DNA of 64,000 nucleotides from Entomobacter blattae (GCF_014672835.1 NZ_CP060244.1:971001-1035000); one strand, 5' to 3'. Shown: positions 17,003 through 26,831, numbered from the stretch's first letter. Numbers and translations are program-made. The notes: a model not told the origin generated them from the sequence alone.

Positions 17003-17803
17003 TTACGGGGTGGCTTGCATGGCTTGGGCTGCTTTTATTAATCCTTCTGTTCCTTGGATATCCTGCTGGAGGAGGGTTATATTGCGAGCAGGGACTTTAA
17101 TAGGCAATTGCGGAGAATGTAGGCTAGCATAGGTGAGAATAAAGCTGGTCATGCCGATCAGGAATTTTTCTGGTGTAAAGTGGCTGGTTTCAAGGATGTG
17201 AAGCAAGTTGGGCGTATGGCGTATAGTTTCGCTTTCCTCGGCAATTGTTCGTCCTTCAAGGGAGGGAAAGTGGATTCCGGCAGTTTTTCCTACCAGAAAT
17301 ACGGTGCGGGCGCGGTTGATAAAATCTGTGGGTAATTCATAGGCCATCGCCTTGGTAATATCCTCGCTAATGGCCTTGCGGGTTTGAGGGGGTAATGGGG
17401 TTCGGTGCTGAGCAGGGGATTGGGGGGCGCTTTGTGGATGGGAGCGGTGGCGCACATCTGCCGTGGGAGGTGTGTGCTGGGCCAGTTGGGTAAAAGAAGT
17501 GAAGGATGTTGAAGAGGAAAGTGTAGTATGGGGAAATGGTGATAGTCTCTTTAAGGCTGTCTTTTGCGCTGTGGTTTTTTGTTCTTTAGGGAAAGAATGA
17601 TGCGGGGTTTTTCCTTCAAAAAAGATCCTTCCTCCGGAGGAAGTGGGAGAGAGGTTCTGCTCAGAACTTGGCCAGGCAAAGGCAGAGGAGAAAAGCTGAA
17701 CGGGGAAGCCTGCTGCTCCTCCAACCAGAAGGGTTACGAGAATAAAAACTCCTGTCTTATAAAAACGGGGTAGTAGGTGGGCCATAGAGGGTAAGCACTC
17801 CAT
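17003..17803 (-). CDS. Hypothetical exported or membrane-anchored protein
   Basis: 266 residues, not recognised. The N-terminus (TGVFILVTLLVGGAAGFPVQL) is a signal peptide or anchor. Residues about 50-140 are Ser/Pro/His/Gln-rich linker. The C-terminal about 125 residues look like a folded domain (ISEDITKAMAYELPTDF, FLIGMTSFILTYASL, ITLLQQDIQG). A periplasmic role is inferred only from the N-terminus. ATG 17785 is a possible later start. Confidence 0.6.
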   Translation of the reverse strand: MECLPSMAHLLPRFYKTGVFILVTLLVGGAAGFPVQLFSSAFAWPSSEQNLSPTSSGGRIFFEGKTPHHSFPKEQKTTAQKTALKRLSPFPHTTLSSSTSFTSFTQLAQHTPPTADVRHRSHPQSAPQSPAQHRTPLPPQTRKAISEDITKAMAYELPTDFINRARTVFLVGKTAGIHFPSLEGRTIAEESETIRHTPNLLHILETSHFTPEKFLIGMTSFILTYASLHSPQLPIKVPARNITLLQQDIQGTEGLIKAAQAMQATP

Positions 17804-18195
17804 TATTATTCTTTTGAGAAAATTCTCTAGTTAGGAAATCCTCTGGGGGAAGGACATGCTCTTTGAGCAGGAATATCTTTGAGGGAGAAAAAGGCGCTTG
17901 CCTCCAATGAGAGGCTGCCCCCCCGAGAGGAGGCTACTCCTTGAAGGAGGTTACCCCTTGAGGGTTCCCTCTGAGAGGGGTTATCCTTCGAGAGAGGTTA
18001 TCCCGAGGGAGCAGCAAGCCATTTCCTGGGCTTTTATTGGTCATCCATTAAGCTTTTCGACCAAAGAGCCATGAGGGATAGGGGGGAAATATGCTGCAAG
18101 AGCCTGGAATGTTCCAACAGCTGTAAAAAATTTCGCTGTAAAAAAATTTCATTGTGTTATGTCTCATTTATGGGTAGCTTTCCGCCGTAAAAGGG
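17804..18195. other. Spacer with a 17-bp minisatellite
   Basis: No gene supported. The middle (17928-18012) is a degenerate tandem repeat; the rest is AT-rich. Confidence 0.55.
17928..18012. repeat. Degenerate minisatellite, unit about 17 bp
   Basis: Five imperfect copies of AGGAGGTTACCCCTTGA, each partly self-complementary (GGAGG...CCTTG), in the spacer between two minus-strand genes. Confidence 0.6.
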
Positions 18196-19437
18196 CTATA
18201 CCCATTCCCCCTTGCGCATTAAAGGCTGCCTTTCCTGGGTTTGGCTTAAGCCATCAACATCGATTTCTCCTGACCCAATCATCCAATCGACATGAATGAT
18301 GCTTTGATTAGCTCCTTTTTCCAGCAATTCCTTATCGCTTAAAGCTTCTGCATTCATCATGCATTTGCTGTAAGACTGCCCCAAGGCGATGTGGCTGGCT
18401 GCATTTTCATCAAAAAGAGTATTTTGAAAAAGAATATTCTGTTGGGCGATGGGAGAGGAGTGGGGAACTAGGGCTACCTCTCCTAGCCGTCTGGCCCCTT
18501 CATCGTTGGCAATCATGCGGTGGAGGGCATCTTCTCCCTTTGTGGCATGGGCTTCGGTAATGGTGCCGTCTTTAAAGGTGACCCGTATGTTATCGATTAA
18601 ATTCCCCTGATAGGAGAGTGGCTTGGTGCTTTGCACGTGCCCGTTAACCCTCAGTCTATGAGGGGTGGTAAATACTTCTTCGGTAGGAATGTTGGGGTTA
18701 CAAATAATACCGTTTTGGGTTTCTTCGGCTCCTGCTGCCCAAAAATGGTCATCAGCCAAGCCAATGGTCATGTCGGTACCGGGGCCGGTAAAATGCAAGG
18801 CAGAAAACCGCTGGGTGTTCAGTTGAGTGGCCTTTTTGTTCAGCTGGGCGTTATGGTCTTTCCACTCCGCAATAGGGTCTGTACCCCGAATGCGCGAAGC
18901 GGTAAAAATAGCCTCCCACAGATTTTCTACGGCCTGATCGATAGGAATATCTGGAAAAACCTTGGCAGCCCATTCCGGAGTGGCAAAGGCAACAATGGTC
19001 CAATTTGTTGCAAAGCTGGTGATAAGCTTCATGGCTTTTTGGTTGGCTATGCTAGAAGCCTTGGTGGCACGGGCAATACGTTCGGGGGCAATATCGCTTA
19101 ATAGCGAGGGGTCTTCCCCCGTAATGGCCATACGGGCGGCACCGTTTTGAAAGGCCTCGGCAATACCATCGGCAAACCACTGGGAAGCATAGTCAAAAAT
19201 AGCTTCATGACCGTAAAGGAATCGGGCTTTTTTAAGGATGTTGTCCGAAAAAATCGGCGTTACCTGGGTTGTTCCCACCTGATAGGCATATTTGGTAATG
19301 GTGCGCACGAGGGGGAGGGCTTCGATGGGAGCGCTGATGATCAGCTCCTGGCCTGGGCGAAGGTTAAGGCCGGCTTTAACTGCTACTTCTCCAAGTTTAT
19401 CAAGGAGTGTGGCAAAGCGTTGGTGAGTGTCGGTCAT
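18196..19437 (-). CDS. M29-family metallo-aminopeptidase
   Basis: Thermophilic-type aminopeptidase (AmpS/PepS/AmpT, peptidase family M29), a cytoplasmic two-metal exopeptidase. Seen: FATLLDKLGEVAVKAGLNLRPGQ at the start, GPGTDMTIGLADDHFW mid-protein, the NIPTEEVFTTP block with metal-binding Glu, and the C-terminal HVDWMIGSGEIDVDG with the His and Asp ligands. A longer frame opens at 19560, but its first 41 residues are not family-like. ATG 19437 has AGGA six bases upstream and gives 413 residues, the normal length. Confidence 0.92.
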   Translation of the reverse strand: MTDTHQRFATLLDKLGEVAVKAGLNLRPGQELIISAPIEALPLVRTITKYAYQVGTTQVTPIFSDNILKKARFLYGHEAIFDYASQWFADGIAEAFQNGAARMAITGEDPSLLSDIAPERIARATKASSIANQKAMKLITSFATNWTIVAFATPEWAAKVFPDIPIDQAVENLWEAIFTASRIRGTDPIAEWKDHNAQLNKKATQLNTQRFSALHFTGPGTDMTIGLADDHFWAAGAEETQNGIICNPNIPTEEVFTTPHRLRVNGHVQSTKPLSYQGNLIDNIRVTFKDGTITEAHATKGEDALHRMIANDEGARRLGEVALVPHSSPIAQQNILFQNTLFDENAASHIALGQSYSKCMMNAEALSDKELLEKGANQSIIHVDWMIGSGEIDVDGLSQTQERQPLMRKGEWV

Positions 19438-19753
19438 AGTCATTCCTGGATAAGAGAGGAGTTTATAAAAACAGAAACACCCCCTAAAGGGAAGCCCAAA
19501 ATGATAAATGATACCGGAATCAAAAACCATTCCTAGAGCTCTATCGATCACAACAACCATAAAGGGTTACCGACCCAAAAGGGTTCTAAGGGGCCTACGG
19601 TTTTCTTAAAGCCAATGCTCTGAAAGCCAAGTGCTGAGCGGTGGGCGGTGGGCGGTGGGATTTTAAGCCTTGAAGTTTTCAAGTCAAAGGTGGAGGGAGA
19701 TTTTCAGCCAAAGTGGTTAACAAGGTGGTTAAGAGGTAAGGCAGAGGGAAAAT

Positions 19754-20170
19754 TTAAGGGGCATTCAGGGGGGGAGGTTGGGAGGAGGAAATATTATGCT
19801 GAATCCATATGAGGATAAAAGCAACGATATAAGTCACTTCGGCGTCTGTCAGGGTTTGGCCTTTGGGAATATGGTGCCATTTTTGCAAACAGCTACGGCA
19901 GCATGTGGCGGTGGCATGCTGGGCTACAAAAACAGGGTGCCCTTTATAGGGGGTTTGTTTGCCATCTTTAGGGGGAAAGGCCGGTTGAAGGCGCTGCTTG
20001 ATAAAAGTTGTGGCATGGTCTTCAATTGTCTTTATCCCCTTTTGCTGTACGTAGGTGCATAATTTAGAGCTGAGGCGAAATTTCCGGCGAAAAGCCGAGC
20101 CTTGCAAGGCTGTAAGACGTTGGGCCATCATCTCTTGAAAAGATGGGTCAGAACGGGGCGGAATGGTCAT
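19754..20170 (-). CDS. DUF4186 domain protein
   Basis: 138 residues matching DUF4186 as I recall it: FRRKFRLSSKL, then GHPVFVAQHATATCCRSCLQKWHHIPKG, ending LTDAEVTYIVAFILIWI. The conserved HATATCCR...C and His/Trp residues suggest metal or Fe-S binding, but no function is known. The C-terminal tail is Pro/Ser-rich. Confidence 0.85.
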   Translation of the reverse strand: MTIPPRSDPSFQEMMAQRLTALQGSAFRRKFRLSSKLCTYVQQKGIKTIEDHATTFIKQRLQPAFPPKDGKQTPYKGHPVFVAQHATATCCRSCLQKWHHIPKGQTLTDAEVTYIVAFILIWIQHNISSSQPPPLNAP

Positions 20171-20261
20171 GTCTAAATGACCATGCCTAAAAGGTTAGCT
20201 TGTTTATGGGCATAGCTGTTTTTAATAGGGCCACGTTTTTAATGAAGTCATCCTTTGTATT

Positions 20262-20645
20262 TTAACGCTGATGGGAGTGCCAGCTGCCGCCGGAACCATA
20301 CCATGGGCGGTGATTTTGCTGCTGTTTTGTATGGGTCTGCTTTCTATCAAAAGGATGGGATTTACGGCTATCTTGGCGGTAATTCCTCTCTTGGCGATCA
20401 TTTTGTTGATAGTCTTGACGGGTCTCTCTTTGAGTACGCTGGTAGCGTTGCCTGCTAAACTCGTCTCGGGGGGAAACCTGGCCCGATAAAGGCTGCTGTC
20501 CAGAGGTAGGGGGCAGGGCCTGGGTGGTTGGCGGAGTGGTCTGCTGTGGGAGGGCGGCATCGTTAGGAGTTTGGGCCTGGGCAATGGAAGTGATCAAGCC
20601 ATAAATGCTTGCAAGAAATAAGGCAGGAATAAAAAGGCGTTTCAT
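20262..20645 (-). CDS. Small secreted Gln/Arg-rich hypothetical protein
   Basis: 127 residues with a clear Sec signal peptide (MKRLFIPALFLASIYGLITSIAQA, cut predicted after AQA). The mature part is Thr/Pro/Gln-rich then Arg/Gln/Asp-rich (RQRYQRTQRETRQDYQQ), highly charged and probably disordered. No family recognised. Signal-peptide quality makes it a real gene candidate. Confidence 0.6.
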   Translation of the reverse strand: MKRLFIPALFLASIYGLITSIAQAQTPNDAALPQQTTPPTTQALPPTSGQQPLSGQVSPRDEFSRQRYQRTQRETRQDYQQNDRQERNYRQDSRKSHPFDRKQTHTKQQQNHRPWYGSGGSWHSHQR

Positions 20646-21145
20646 TGGGGTATTCCTTATTTTCTGTTTGAATTAATAATGAGGGCTTTAAATAATGAAA
20701 GGCGATCAAAAAGGGAAAAGTTTATTACGTTATTGATAACTTATGGCTTTTCCGATTTTTTTACAATGTTGGGATTGCAAGAACATCAGTTCAAGAGAAG
20801 AAAATTCTCGCAGATTTCCTAAAAATTCCTGTTATTGAGCACGTTTTACACAATGAAATTTTTATACAATGAAATTATTGAGCACGTTATTAAAAAACTG
20901 TCTTAAAAAATCCAAAAAACCGTCTTAAAAAAGTCAGTACCGAGCAAACCTCTCTGAAACCTGGTGGGAGAATAGGGCATGGACTCTTCAAAGACTCTTC
21001 AAATTTTTTATTTTTTAAGAGTTTTTTATTTTTTTAAGACCCACGCCTTGAGGCGAATCAGCCCCGTTTTTCTTTTTTCTGCGCCTTTGTTTTCTTCTAT
21101 GCCTTTTTCGATCAAGTTTTAAAAATCATTAAATTTTAAAACTCT
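20646..21145. other. AT-rich 500-bp spacer
   Basis: No gene. TTATTGAGCACGTT occurs twice about 41 bp apart with ACAATGAAATTTTT-like words between, and (TC)TTAAAAAA words recur. Otherwise featureless. Confidence 0.5.
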
Positions 21146-22411
21146 TTATGGCTTTAAGCGCACGAGAATATGCCGTTTTTTGCCAAGGGAGAGTTTGAGT
21201 TGGCCCTCAACAAAATCCTTAAGGGTAATGGCCTGTTCTTCATCTTGTACCGCCATATCGTTTAAGCGCATCCCTCCTCCCCTGATTAACCGGCGAGCTT
21301 CTGCGTTACTGGTGGTCATTGCCGTAAGGGCTAGCAGTTTGAAAGCCGGCAGGCCATTTTCCAGTGCACTGGTTTCGATTTCCTTTACAGGGAGAGAGGA
21401 ATGATGGCCTGTATGGCCCTTTTCAAACTCCTCAATGGCAGTTGCCAAGGCTTTTTGGGCCTTCTCGCGCCCATGGCATAGGGCTGTGGCTTCTGTGGCG
21501 AGGATTTTTTTGGCTTCATTAATTTCAGCACCGGGGAGAGAACCCAAACGTTCACATTCTTTAAGGGGAAGTTCTGTAAATAATTTCAGGAAACGGGTTA
21601 CGTCTGCGTCTTCTGTATTACGCCAGAACTGCCAGTAGTCAAACACTGGGAGTCGTTCTTCTGAAAGCCAGACAGCTCCTTGCGCCGTTTTGCCCATTTT
21701 GCTGCCTGAGGAAGTGGTCAGAAGCGGGGCTGTGAGGCCAAAAACCTGCTGGCCCTCCGTTCTGCGGATAAGCTCAACACCTGAAACAATATTTCCCCAC
21801 TGGTCGGACCCGCCCATTTGCAGGGTAATATTCTGAGTTCGGTAAAGCTCTCGGAAATCGTAAGATTGAAGGATAGAGTAGTTAAACTCCAGAAAAGTCA
21901 GCCCTTGTTCACGCTCAAGGCGAGATTTGACTGAATCAAACGAGAGCATGCGGCTGATGGAAAAATGAACCCCCACATCCTGAAGGAGTGAGATATAGGA
22001 GAGCTGGTCCAGCCAGTCTGCATTATTGGCAATAAGGGGCGTAGGGCCGTGAGCCTCCCCAGAGAAGAGAAGCTGGTGGATGTTTTTGCTAATGCCTTCA
22101 AGGTTTTTTTGAATGGTTTCAGCCGTCATCAGCTTGCGGGCTTCCTCGCGGAAGGAGGGGTCTCCGATGCGGGCTGTCCCGCCACCAAGCAAGGCTACAG
22201 GGGTATGGTGGTGTTTGCGCATAAGCCTTAGAAGCATCAGCTGCACCATAGAGCCTACATGTAGGCTATCGGCGGTGGGGTCAAAGCCAATATAGCCCTT
22301 TATAGGGCCTTTAAGCATGGCTTCATCAAGGGCTGCCAGGTCTGTTGCTTGAAAAATAAACCCTCTGGCTTGGGCTTCCTGAAGAAAGGGGCTTTTAAGT
22401 TCTGTGGTCAT
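21146..22411 (-). CDS. tyrS: Tyrosine--tRNA ligase
   Basis: Class I aminoacyl-tRNA synthetase charging tRNA-Tyr. The HIGH-equivalent is DPTADSLHVGS, followed by LLRLMRKHHHTPVALLGGGTARIGDPSF, tyrosine-binding YDFRELYRT and QMGGSDQWGNI, and the KMSKS-equivalent KMGKT. An S4-type RNA-binding domain closes the protein (ARRLIRGGGMRLND). Length 421 is typical. Essential, and intact here. Confidence 0.97.
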   Translation of the reverse strand: MTTELKSPFLQEAQARGFIFQATDLAALDEAMLKGPIKGYIGFDPTADSLHVGSMVQLMLLRLMRKHHHTPVALLGGGTARIGDPSFREEARKLMTAETIQKNLEGISKNIHQLLFSGEAHGPTPLIANNADWLDQLSYISLLQDVGVHFSISRMLSFDSVKSRLEREQGLTFLEFNYSILQSYDFRELYRTQNITLQMGGSDQWGNIVSGVELIRRTEGQQVFGLTAPLLTTSSGSKMGKTAQGAVWLSEERLPVFDYWQFWRNTEDADVTRFLKLFTELPLKECERLGSLPGAEINEAKKILATEATALCHGREKAQKALATAIEEFEKGHTGHHSSLPVKEIETSALENGLPAFKLLALTAMTTSNAEARRLIRGGGMRLNDMAVQDEEQAITLKDFVEGQLKLSLGKKRHILVRLKP

Positions 22412-22496
22412 CGGAGCAATTTCGTTATGAATATATAAGAAGTATTAGAATAGGGATAGCCGAAAAAACAAGAAAAATTCTTAGGAAGTCAAATTT

Positions 22497-22688
22497 TTAG
22501 GGCGCAAGCTTTCTAGGGCCTCGGTCTTTCAGAATGTCCCAGATCAGAATGCCATAGAAGCGAGAGGCTTGAAAAAACCTGGGAAACAAAAGCCCGAAAA
22601 AAACAAGCCAGAGAAAAGTCAGAGCAATAAAAAGCCAGAGAGGCGCGATAAGATATTCAGGCAGAGAAAGTTTCATCCGAAAAGCCAA
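22497..22688 (-). CDS. Small predicted membrane protein
   Basis: 63 residues: a short basic N-terminus, one long hydrophobic segment (LIAPLWLFIALTFLWLVFFG) and an Arg/Lys-rich end. No family recognised and no clear Shine-Dalgarno sequence. The internal Met at 22676 may be the start. It lies between tyrS and a terminator, so it could also be chance. Confidence 0.4.
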   Translation of the reverse strand: MAFRMKLSLPEYLIAPLWLFIALTFLWLVFFGLLFPRFFQASRFYGILIWDILKDRGPRKLAP

Positions 22689-22760
22689 ACAGAAAAGCTC
22701 ACTTTAACAGTACAAAGCCAATAGCCGGAGTGCCAGGAGTACTAGAAGAAGAGCCGGAAA

Positions 22761-22798
22761 AAACAAAACACCCTGCCTTTTGACGAAGCAGGGGTTTT
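22761..22798 (-). terminator. Rho-independent terminator for the alpha/beta hydrolase
   Basis: On the minus strand, CCCTGC and GCAGGG pair around a 10-nt loop, followed by TGTTTTGTTTTTT, about 20 bp past the hydrolase stop. Confidence 0.8.
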
Positions 22799-22817
22799 AA
22801 GGGGGAGGGTAAAAAGA

Positions 22818-23483
22818 TTAATCAGCGGCCAGCATTAACGGGGCATGTTGCTGGCAAAGGTTGACATGGTGTTCAATCGCTTCACTGACATGCTCGGCAT
22901 GGTTGGCAAAAACATGGTCTGCCCCATTGAAGATCCGATAATCCACCTCAACCCCTTTTTGGGTATTGAGCTTATCTACCAGCTTGCGGACTTCTGGCTC
23001 AGGCACAAGGTTGTCTGCATCGCCTGCAATCATAAGGCCGCCACAGGGACAGGGGGCCAGAAAGCCAAAATCATAATGGTTGGCAGGGGGGGCAACGCTA
23101 ATCCAACCTGTCACCTCAGGCCTGCGCATTAAAAGCTGCATACCAACAAAAGCCCCGAAGGAATAGCCGGCAATCCACAAGGCTGTAGCATTGGGGTTGA
23201 TGGATTGCATCCAGTCCAGGGCTGCTGCGGCGTCGGAAATTTCGCCGTTACCGCCGTCGTAGCGGCCCTGGGAGCGGCCTACCCCGCGGGAATTGTAACG
23301 TAAGACAGAAAACCCCATTTTCTGAAAAGAGCGGTACATCGTATAGGTAATGCGGTTGTTCATGGTGCCGCCGTGAAGCGGATGGGGGTGCAAGATAAGG
23401 GCCAAGGGGGCATCCTCATCAGAAGAATGGTGATAACGACCCTCAAGACGACCCACCGGGCCGGCAAACATGATCTCTGGCAT
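22818..23483 (-). CDS. Alpha/beta hydrolase, DLH-like
   Basis: Cytoplasmic alpha/beta hydrolase of 221 residues. Motifs: LILHPHPLHGGTMNN near the start, LRYNSRGVGRSQG, the nucleophile elbow AGYSFGAF (Ser), a late Asp in IAGDADNLVPEPEV, and the His in FNGADHVF. These make a full catalytic triad. Substrate unknown. It is divergent from the cysteine desulfurase cluster, a neighbourhood I associate with acetic acid bacteria and relatives. Confidence 0.88.
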   Translation of the reverse strand: MPEIMFAGPVGRLEGRYHHSSDEDAPLALILHPHPLHGGTMNNRITYTMYRSFQKMGFSVLRYNSRGVGRSQGRYDGGNGEISDAAAALDWMQSINPNATALWIAGYSFGAFVGMQLLMRRPEVTGWISVAPPANHYDFGFLAPCPCGGLMIAGDADNLVPEPEVRKLVDKLNTQKGVEVDYRIFNGADHVFANHAEHVSEAIEHHVNLCQQHAPLMLAAD

Positions 23484-24103
23484 TATATTACTATTCCGCA
23501 GTCTGCGCTGTTTGTTTAAGGCAAAACAGCCAAGTTATTGGGTGTGTCTTAATGATATAAAACGGCTAGGTTAAGAAAGGAAAAAAACCAATTTCTCCTT
23601 TTTCCGCAAGGTGCTATAGAAAAAGCACAATTTGGAAACGTAAAAACATAGACGCTCTCAGTATAAAATAGTGAATAGGTTTTAGGTATTTATGGAAATT
23701 AAGACCGATTCGATATGCTAAGTTATAACCTCCCTTTTTGAAAAATTATACAAAAAAAACGTTTGGTAAAAGTTTCTGTATGAAAATTTAGGAACCGATC
23801 ACTATTTTTGTGAAAGGGGTGAGTGCTGTAATCTCGCCATAATTATGACTTGGACTCGTTAATGATACGTTAATAAAACAAAAAAATAGCCGACTAATTT
23901 TTTCTAGAAATAACGAACAGGGAGAACGCCAAGGAAGGCTTCTATAAGTCTTGTTAAAAAGTCAATTTTTATTAAATAGGAAGGGTTAAGGACAGTAAGA
24001 AGTAAGAAGTAAGAAAGAAGGGAAGGAAAGGAAAGGAAGGAGGAGAGGGGGTGATCAAACCGCCTTATGAGCGCTAAACTCATAAGTGCTCAAGGGGTTC
24101 CCC
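23484..24103. other. Divergent intergenic region between hydrolase and cysteine desulfurase
   Basis: 620 bp, strongly AT-rich in the middle and GA-rich near 23995-24052 (AAGTAAGAAGTAAGAAAGAAGG-like purine run). It must hold promoters for both directions. I do not see a clear Rrf2/IscR or other operator. Confidence 0.5.
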
Positions 24104-25684
24104 ATGAACAGGCCTTTAAGCGGCTACAGGTTTGTGGGGAGTAATCAGGAAGAAGGAAGAGAAAGAGCCGTGCAGGATAAGGAAGGCCAAAACAGGCAGC
24201 AGGTCAGGCGCGCTGAGGTGGCCTTGAAGGGGCAAGCCAGTGTGTATCTTGATGCGAATGCCACAGAACCTCCCCGTCCAGAGGCTTTGGCAGCCTTAAT
24301 GGAGGCGGCAAGCCTTACGGGTAACCCGTCTTCTGTGCATAAGGCTGGGCGTTTGGCACGTGCTCTGTTGGAAGATGCACGAGAAAACCTGGCCCATTTG
24401 TTTTCTGCCTCGGTTGAAAATTGTATCTTTACGTCTGGGGGCACGGAAAGCAATGTCTTGGCGATGCAGGCGTTAAGCCAGGGCAGGCGCCTTTATGTGG
24501 GGGCAACGGAGCATGATGCCGTAAGGAAGTTTTCTGCTCATTCCCAAATCTTGCCTGTTTTGCCTCATGGTGTTCTTGATCTTGAAAAGCTCGATCAGGC
24601 ACTTTCTGCCCCAACCCCTATGGGATATGAAAGCCCTGCCTCTTTCAACTATAATCATGAAAGCAGGATTTCAGAAACTTTGTTCTCATCGCCTTCCCGA
24701 TCACAGAGCCAGACTTCGGAAAACCTTCCTGTAAAAAATTCAGCGTTAAAAAGAGCGCTCGATGGGGCATCAGAAAGAGGGTCGAGAAAAGAGGTACCAG
24801 AAAAAGGAGCTCTAGAACAAGAAGCCGCCGAACAGTGGGGCGCTTCCCTCTCCCAATCGGGATTCGAGCAACCCACCTTACAGCACCCTTTTAGTCATTT
24901 TCTAGATCGCTCTTCGAGAGCAGGGGAGAATGGGAAACTGGTATGTGTGATGTGGGCCAATAATGAAACAGGCGTTATTAACCCGATCGCTGAAATTGCC
25001 CGTATCTGCCATAAACATAACGCGTTATTGCATGTGGATGCAGTGCAGGCTGCCGGGCGTATGGCCATTAATTTTGCAGAGAGTGGCGCAGATAGCATGG
25101 CTATTTCCAGTCATAAATTGGGGGGGCTTAAAGGCGCTGGGGCTCTTTTTCTTAAGCCGAGCCATTTTCGCCAAACCATGCCCTTAATGCCCCTTTTTGC
25201 AGGAGGTGGACAAGAACAGGGCCGCAGGGGGGGAACACCGGCTTTGCCAGCCCTGGTGGCCTTTGCTGCTGCTGCACAGGCAGCCTTATCAACCCTTGGC
25301 GAGTATCACACTCATCTTCGGGCCTTACGAGATGCCCTGGAGCAGGCAGCTGTAAAAGCCGGCGCGCTCGTAGCAGGCCAGCAGGCCGAGAGGCTGGTCA
25401 ATACGTCAAGCCTGGTTTTAGCGGGCAAGTCTGGGGCAACTCAGCTTATGGCTTTGGATATGCTCGGGGTTTGTGTCTCTGCAGGGGCTGCGTGCTCTTC
25501 GGGTAAGGTGGCGCGCTCTCATGTGCTAGAGGCGATGGGCTATGGGCCTATGGCGGGGTGTGCCATACGGGTATCGCTTCCATGGAATGTGAAAAAGGAA
25601 GAGGTGGCTATTTTTATTGAGCGCTATAAGGGCATGGTGCAAACTTTTCAAAAGGGAGGCTCCCATGCAGCCCATTTATCTTGA
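24104..25684 (+). CDS. Cysteine desulfurase (NifS/IscS-like) with a ~110-residue insertion
   Basis: PLP-dependent cysteine desulfurase, moving sulfur from cysteine to Fe-S or thiolation partners. Core motifs: VYLDANATEPPRPEA, GNPSSVHKAGR, FTSGGTESNVLA, WANNETGVINPI, LLHVDAVQAAG, SSHKLGG (PLP lysine), and the catalytic-loop Cys in GAACSSGKV. Residues about 170-280 are a Ser/Glu/Gln-rich insertion between SAPTPMG and KLVCVMWANNE, where homologues have only a short loop; an N-terminal extension of about 45 residues is also present. ATG 24104 has AAGGGG six bases upstream; GTG 24086 is in frame. Its end overlaps the next gene by 20 bp. Confidence 0.9.
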   Translation: MNRPLSGYRFVGSNQEEGRERAVQDKEGQNRQQVRRAEVALKGQASVYLDANATEPPRPEALAALMEAASLTGNPSSVHKAGRLARALLEDARENLAHLFSASVENCIFTSGGTESNVLAMQALSQGRRLYVGATEHDAVRKFSAHSQILPVLPHGVLDLEKLDQALSAPTPMGYESPASFNYNHESRISETLFSSPSRSQSQTSENLPVKNSALKRALDGASERGSRKEVPEKGALEQEAAEQWGASLSQSGFEQPTLQHPFSHFLDRSSRAGENGKLVCVMWANNETGVINPIAEIARICHKHNALLHVDAVQAAGRMAINFAESGADSMAISSHKLGGLKGAGALFLKPSHFRQTMPLMPLFAGGGQEQGRRGGTPALPALVAFAAAAQAALSTLGEYHTHLRALRDALEQAAVKAGALVAGQQAERLVNTSSLVLAGKSGATQLMALDMLGVCVSAGAACSSGKVARSHVLEAMGYGPMAGCAIRVSLPWNVKKEEVAIFIERYKGMVQTFQKGGSHAAHLS

Positions 25685-26831
25685 CAATCAAGCGACGACG
25701 CGGTGCGATCCCCGTGTGGTGGTAGAGATGTTGCCCTGGTTTGCTGAAGAATTTGGTAACCCCCATAGCAGCCACCATGCAAAAGGGATAAAGGCAGCCC
25801 AGGCTATTGAGGAAGCCCGCCAGCAGGTGGCAACCCTGATAGGGGCAGAGGAGCGGGAAATTCATTTTACTTCTGGGGCAACGGAATCCAATAACTTGGC
25901 CATAAAGGGGGCAGCCCGGTTTGCCAGCCTTTATCGCCCTGAGAGTCCTCGGCGAATTATAACCCTGGCGACTGAGCATAAATGTGTTTTGGAATCCGTT
26001 CAGGATCTGGCGGCAGAAGGCTTTGAGCCCGTTATCCTTCCGGTGCAGTCCGATGGATTGGTGGAGCCTGCTATGTTAGCCCACGCGCTGAAAACGCCCT
26101 CCTTGTTGGTCAGTATTATGATGGCCAATAACGAGACAGGCGTGCTTCAAGATATCCCAGCCCTTGCGGAAATGGTGCATGCGGCTGGGGCCAGTTTTCA
26201 TGTGGATCTGGCCCAAGCGGTAGGAAAAATACCGGTAGATGTCAAGGGGATCAATGTTGATTTTGCCTCAATTTCTGCCCATAAATTCTATGGTCCAAAA
26301 GGGGTTGGAGCACTTTTTGTAAGGCGCAAGCCACGGGCACGCTTGGTGGCGTTATTTTCGGGCGGGGGGCAGGAGCGTGGCTTGCGGGCAGGCACGCTAC
26401 CAACCCCATTAATTGTGGGGCTGGGGGCTGCGTGTAAGCTCGCCCAAGAGGAAATGCCCGCTGAAGGAGAAAGGCTAAAGGCCTTGCGCAACAGGCTGTT
26501 GCAGCAATTGCAAAAGGGTGTGCCCCAACTTTCCATTAACGGGAGTATGGACTATCGCCTGCCGGGAAATTTAAATGTCTGTTTCCCAGGAGTTCGTGCT
26601 CTCGACTTGATGGCTGCTGCCCCTTTGGTGCAATGTTCTACGGGTTCGGCTTGTACATCCAGCACGGTTTCCCCTTCTTATGTTTTAAGGGTCATGGGGC
26701 TTTCTGCAGACATGGCTGCCTCAGCTGTGCGGCTGTCGTTGGGACGTTTTACGACGGCTGAAGAGGTTGATAGGGCGGCATCTCTGTTATGCCGTGCATA
26801 CCAGGTTGTATATTCTGCCGTAAAAGGGTAA
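25665..26831 (+). CDS. iscS: Cysteine desulfurase IscS-like
   Basis: Second PLP-dependent cysteine desulfurase, 388 residues, normal length and without the insertion seen in its neighbour. Motifs: IYLDNQATTRCDP, FGNPHSSHHAKG, FTSGATESNNLAIKG, TEHKCVLES, MMANNETGVLQD, SAHKFYGPKG (PLP lysine) and catalytic Cys in STGSACTSSTVSPSYVL. Start ATG 25665 has GGGAGG upstream and overlaps the preceding gene by 20 bp; the frame could begin at 25617 but that adds non-family residues. With fdx and mnmA it suggests sulfur supply for Fe-S clusters and tRNA thiolation. Confidence 0.93.
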   Translation: MQPIYLDNQATTRCDPRVVVEMLPWFAEEFGNPHSSHHAKGIKAAQAIEEARQQVATLIGAEEREIHFTSGATESNNLAIKGAARFASLYRPESPRRIITLATEHKCVLESVQDLAAEGFEPVILPVQSDGLVEPAMLAHALKTPSLLVSIMMANNETGVLQDIPALAEMVHAAGASFHVDLAQAVGKIPVDVKGINVDFASISAHKFYGPKGVGALFVRRKPRARLVALFSGGGQERGLRAGTLPTPLIVGLGAACKLAQEEMPAEGERLKALRNRLLQQLQKGVPQLSINGSMDYRLPGNLNVCFPGVRALDLMAAAPLVQCSTGSACTSSTVSPSYVLRVMGLSADMAASAVRLSLGRFTTAEEVDRAASLLCRAYQVVYSAVKG

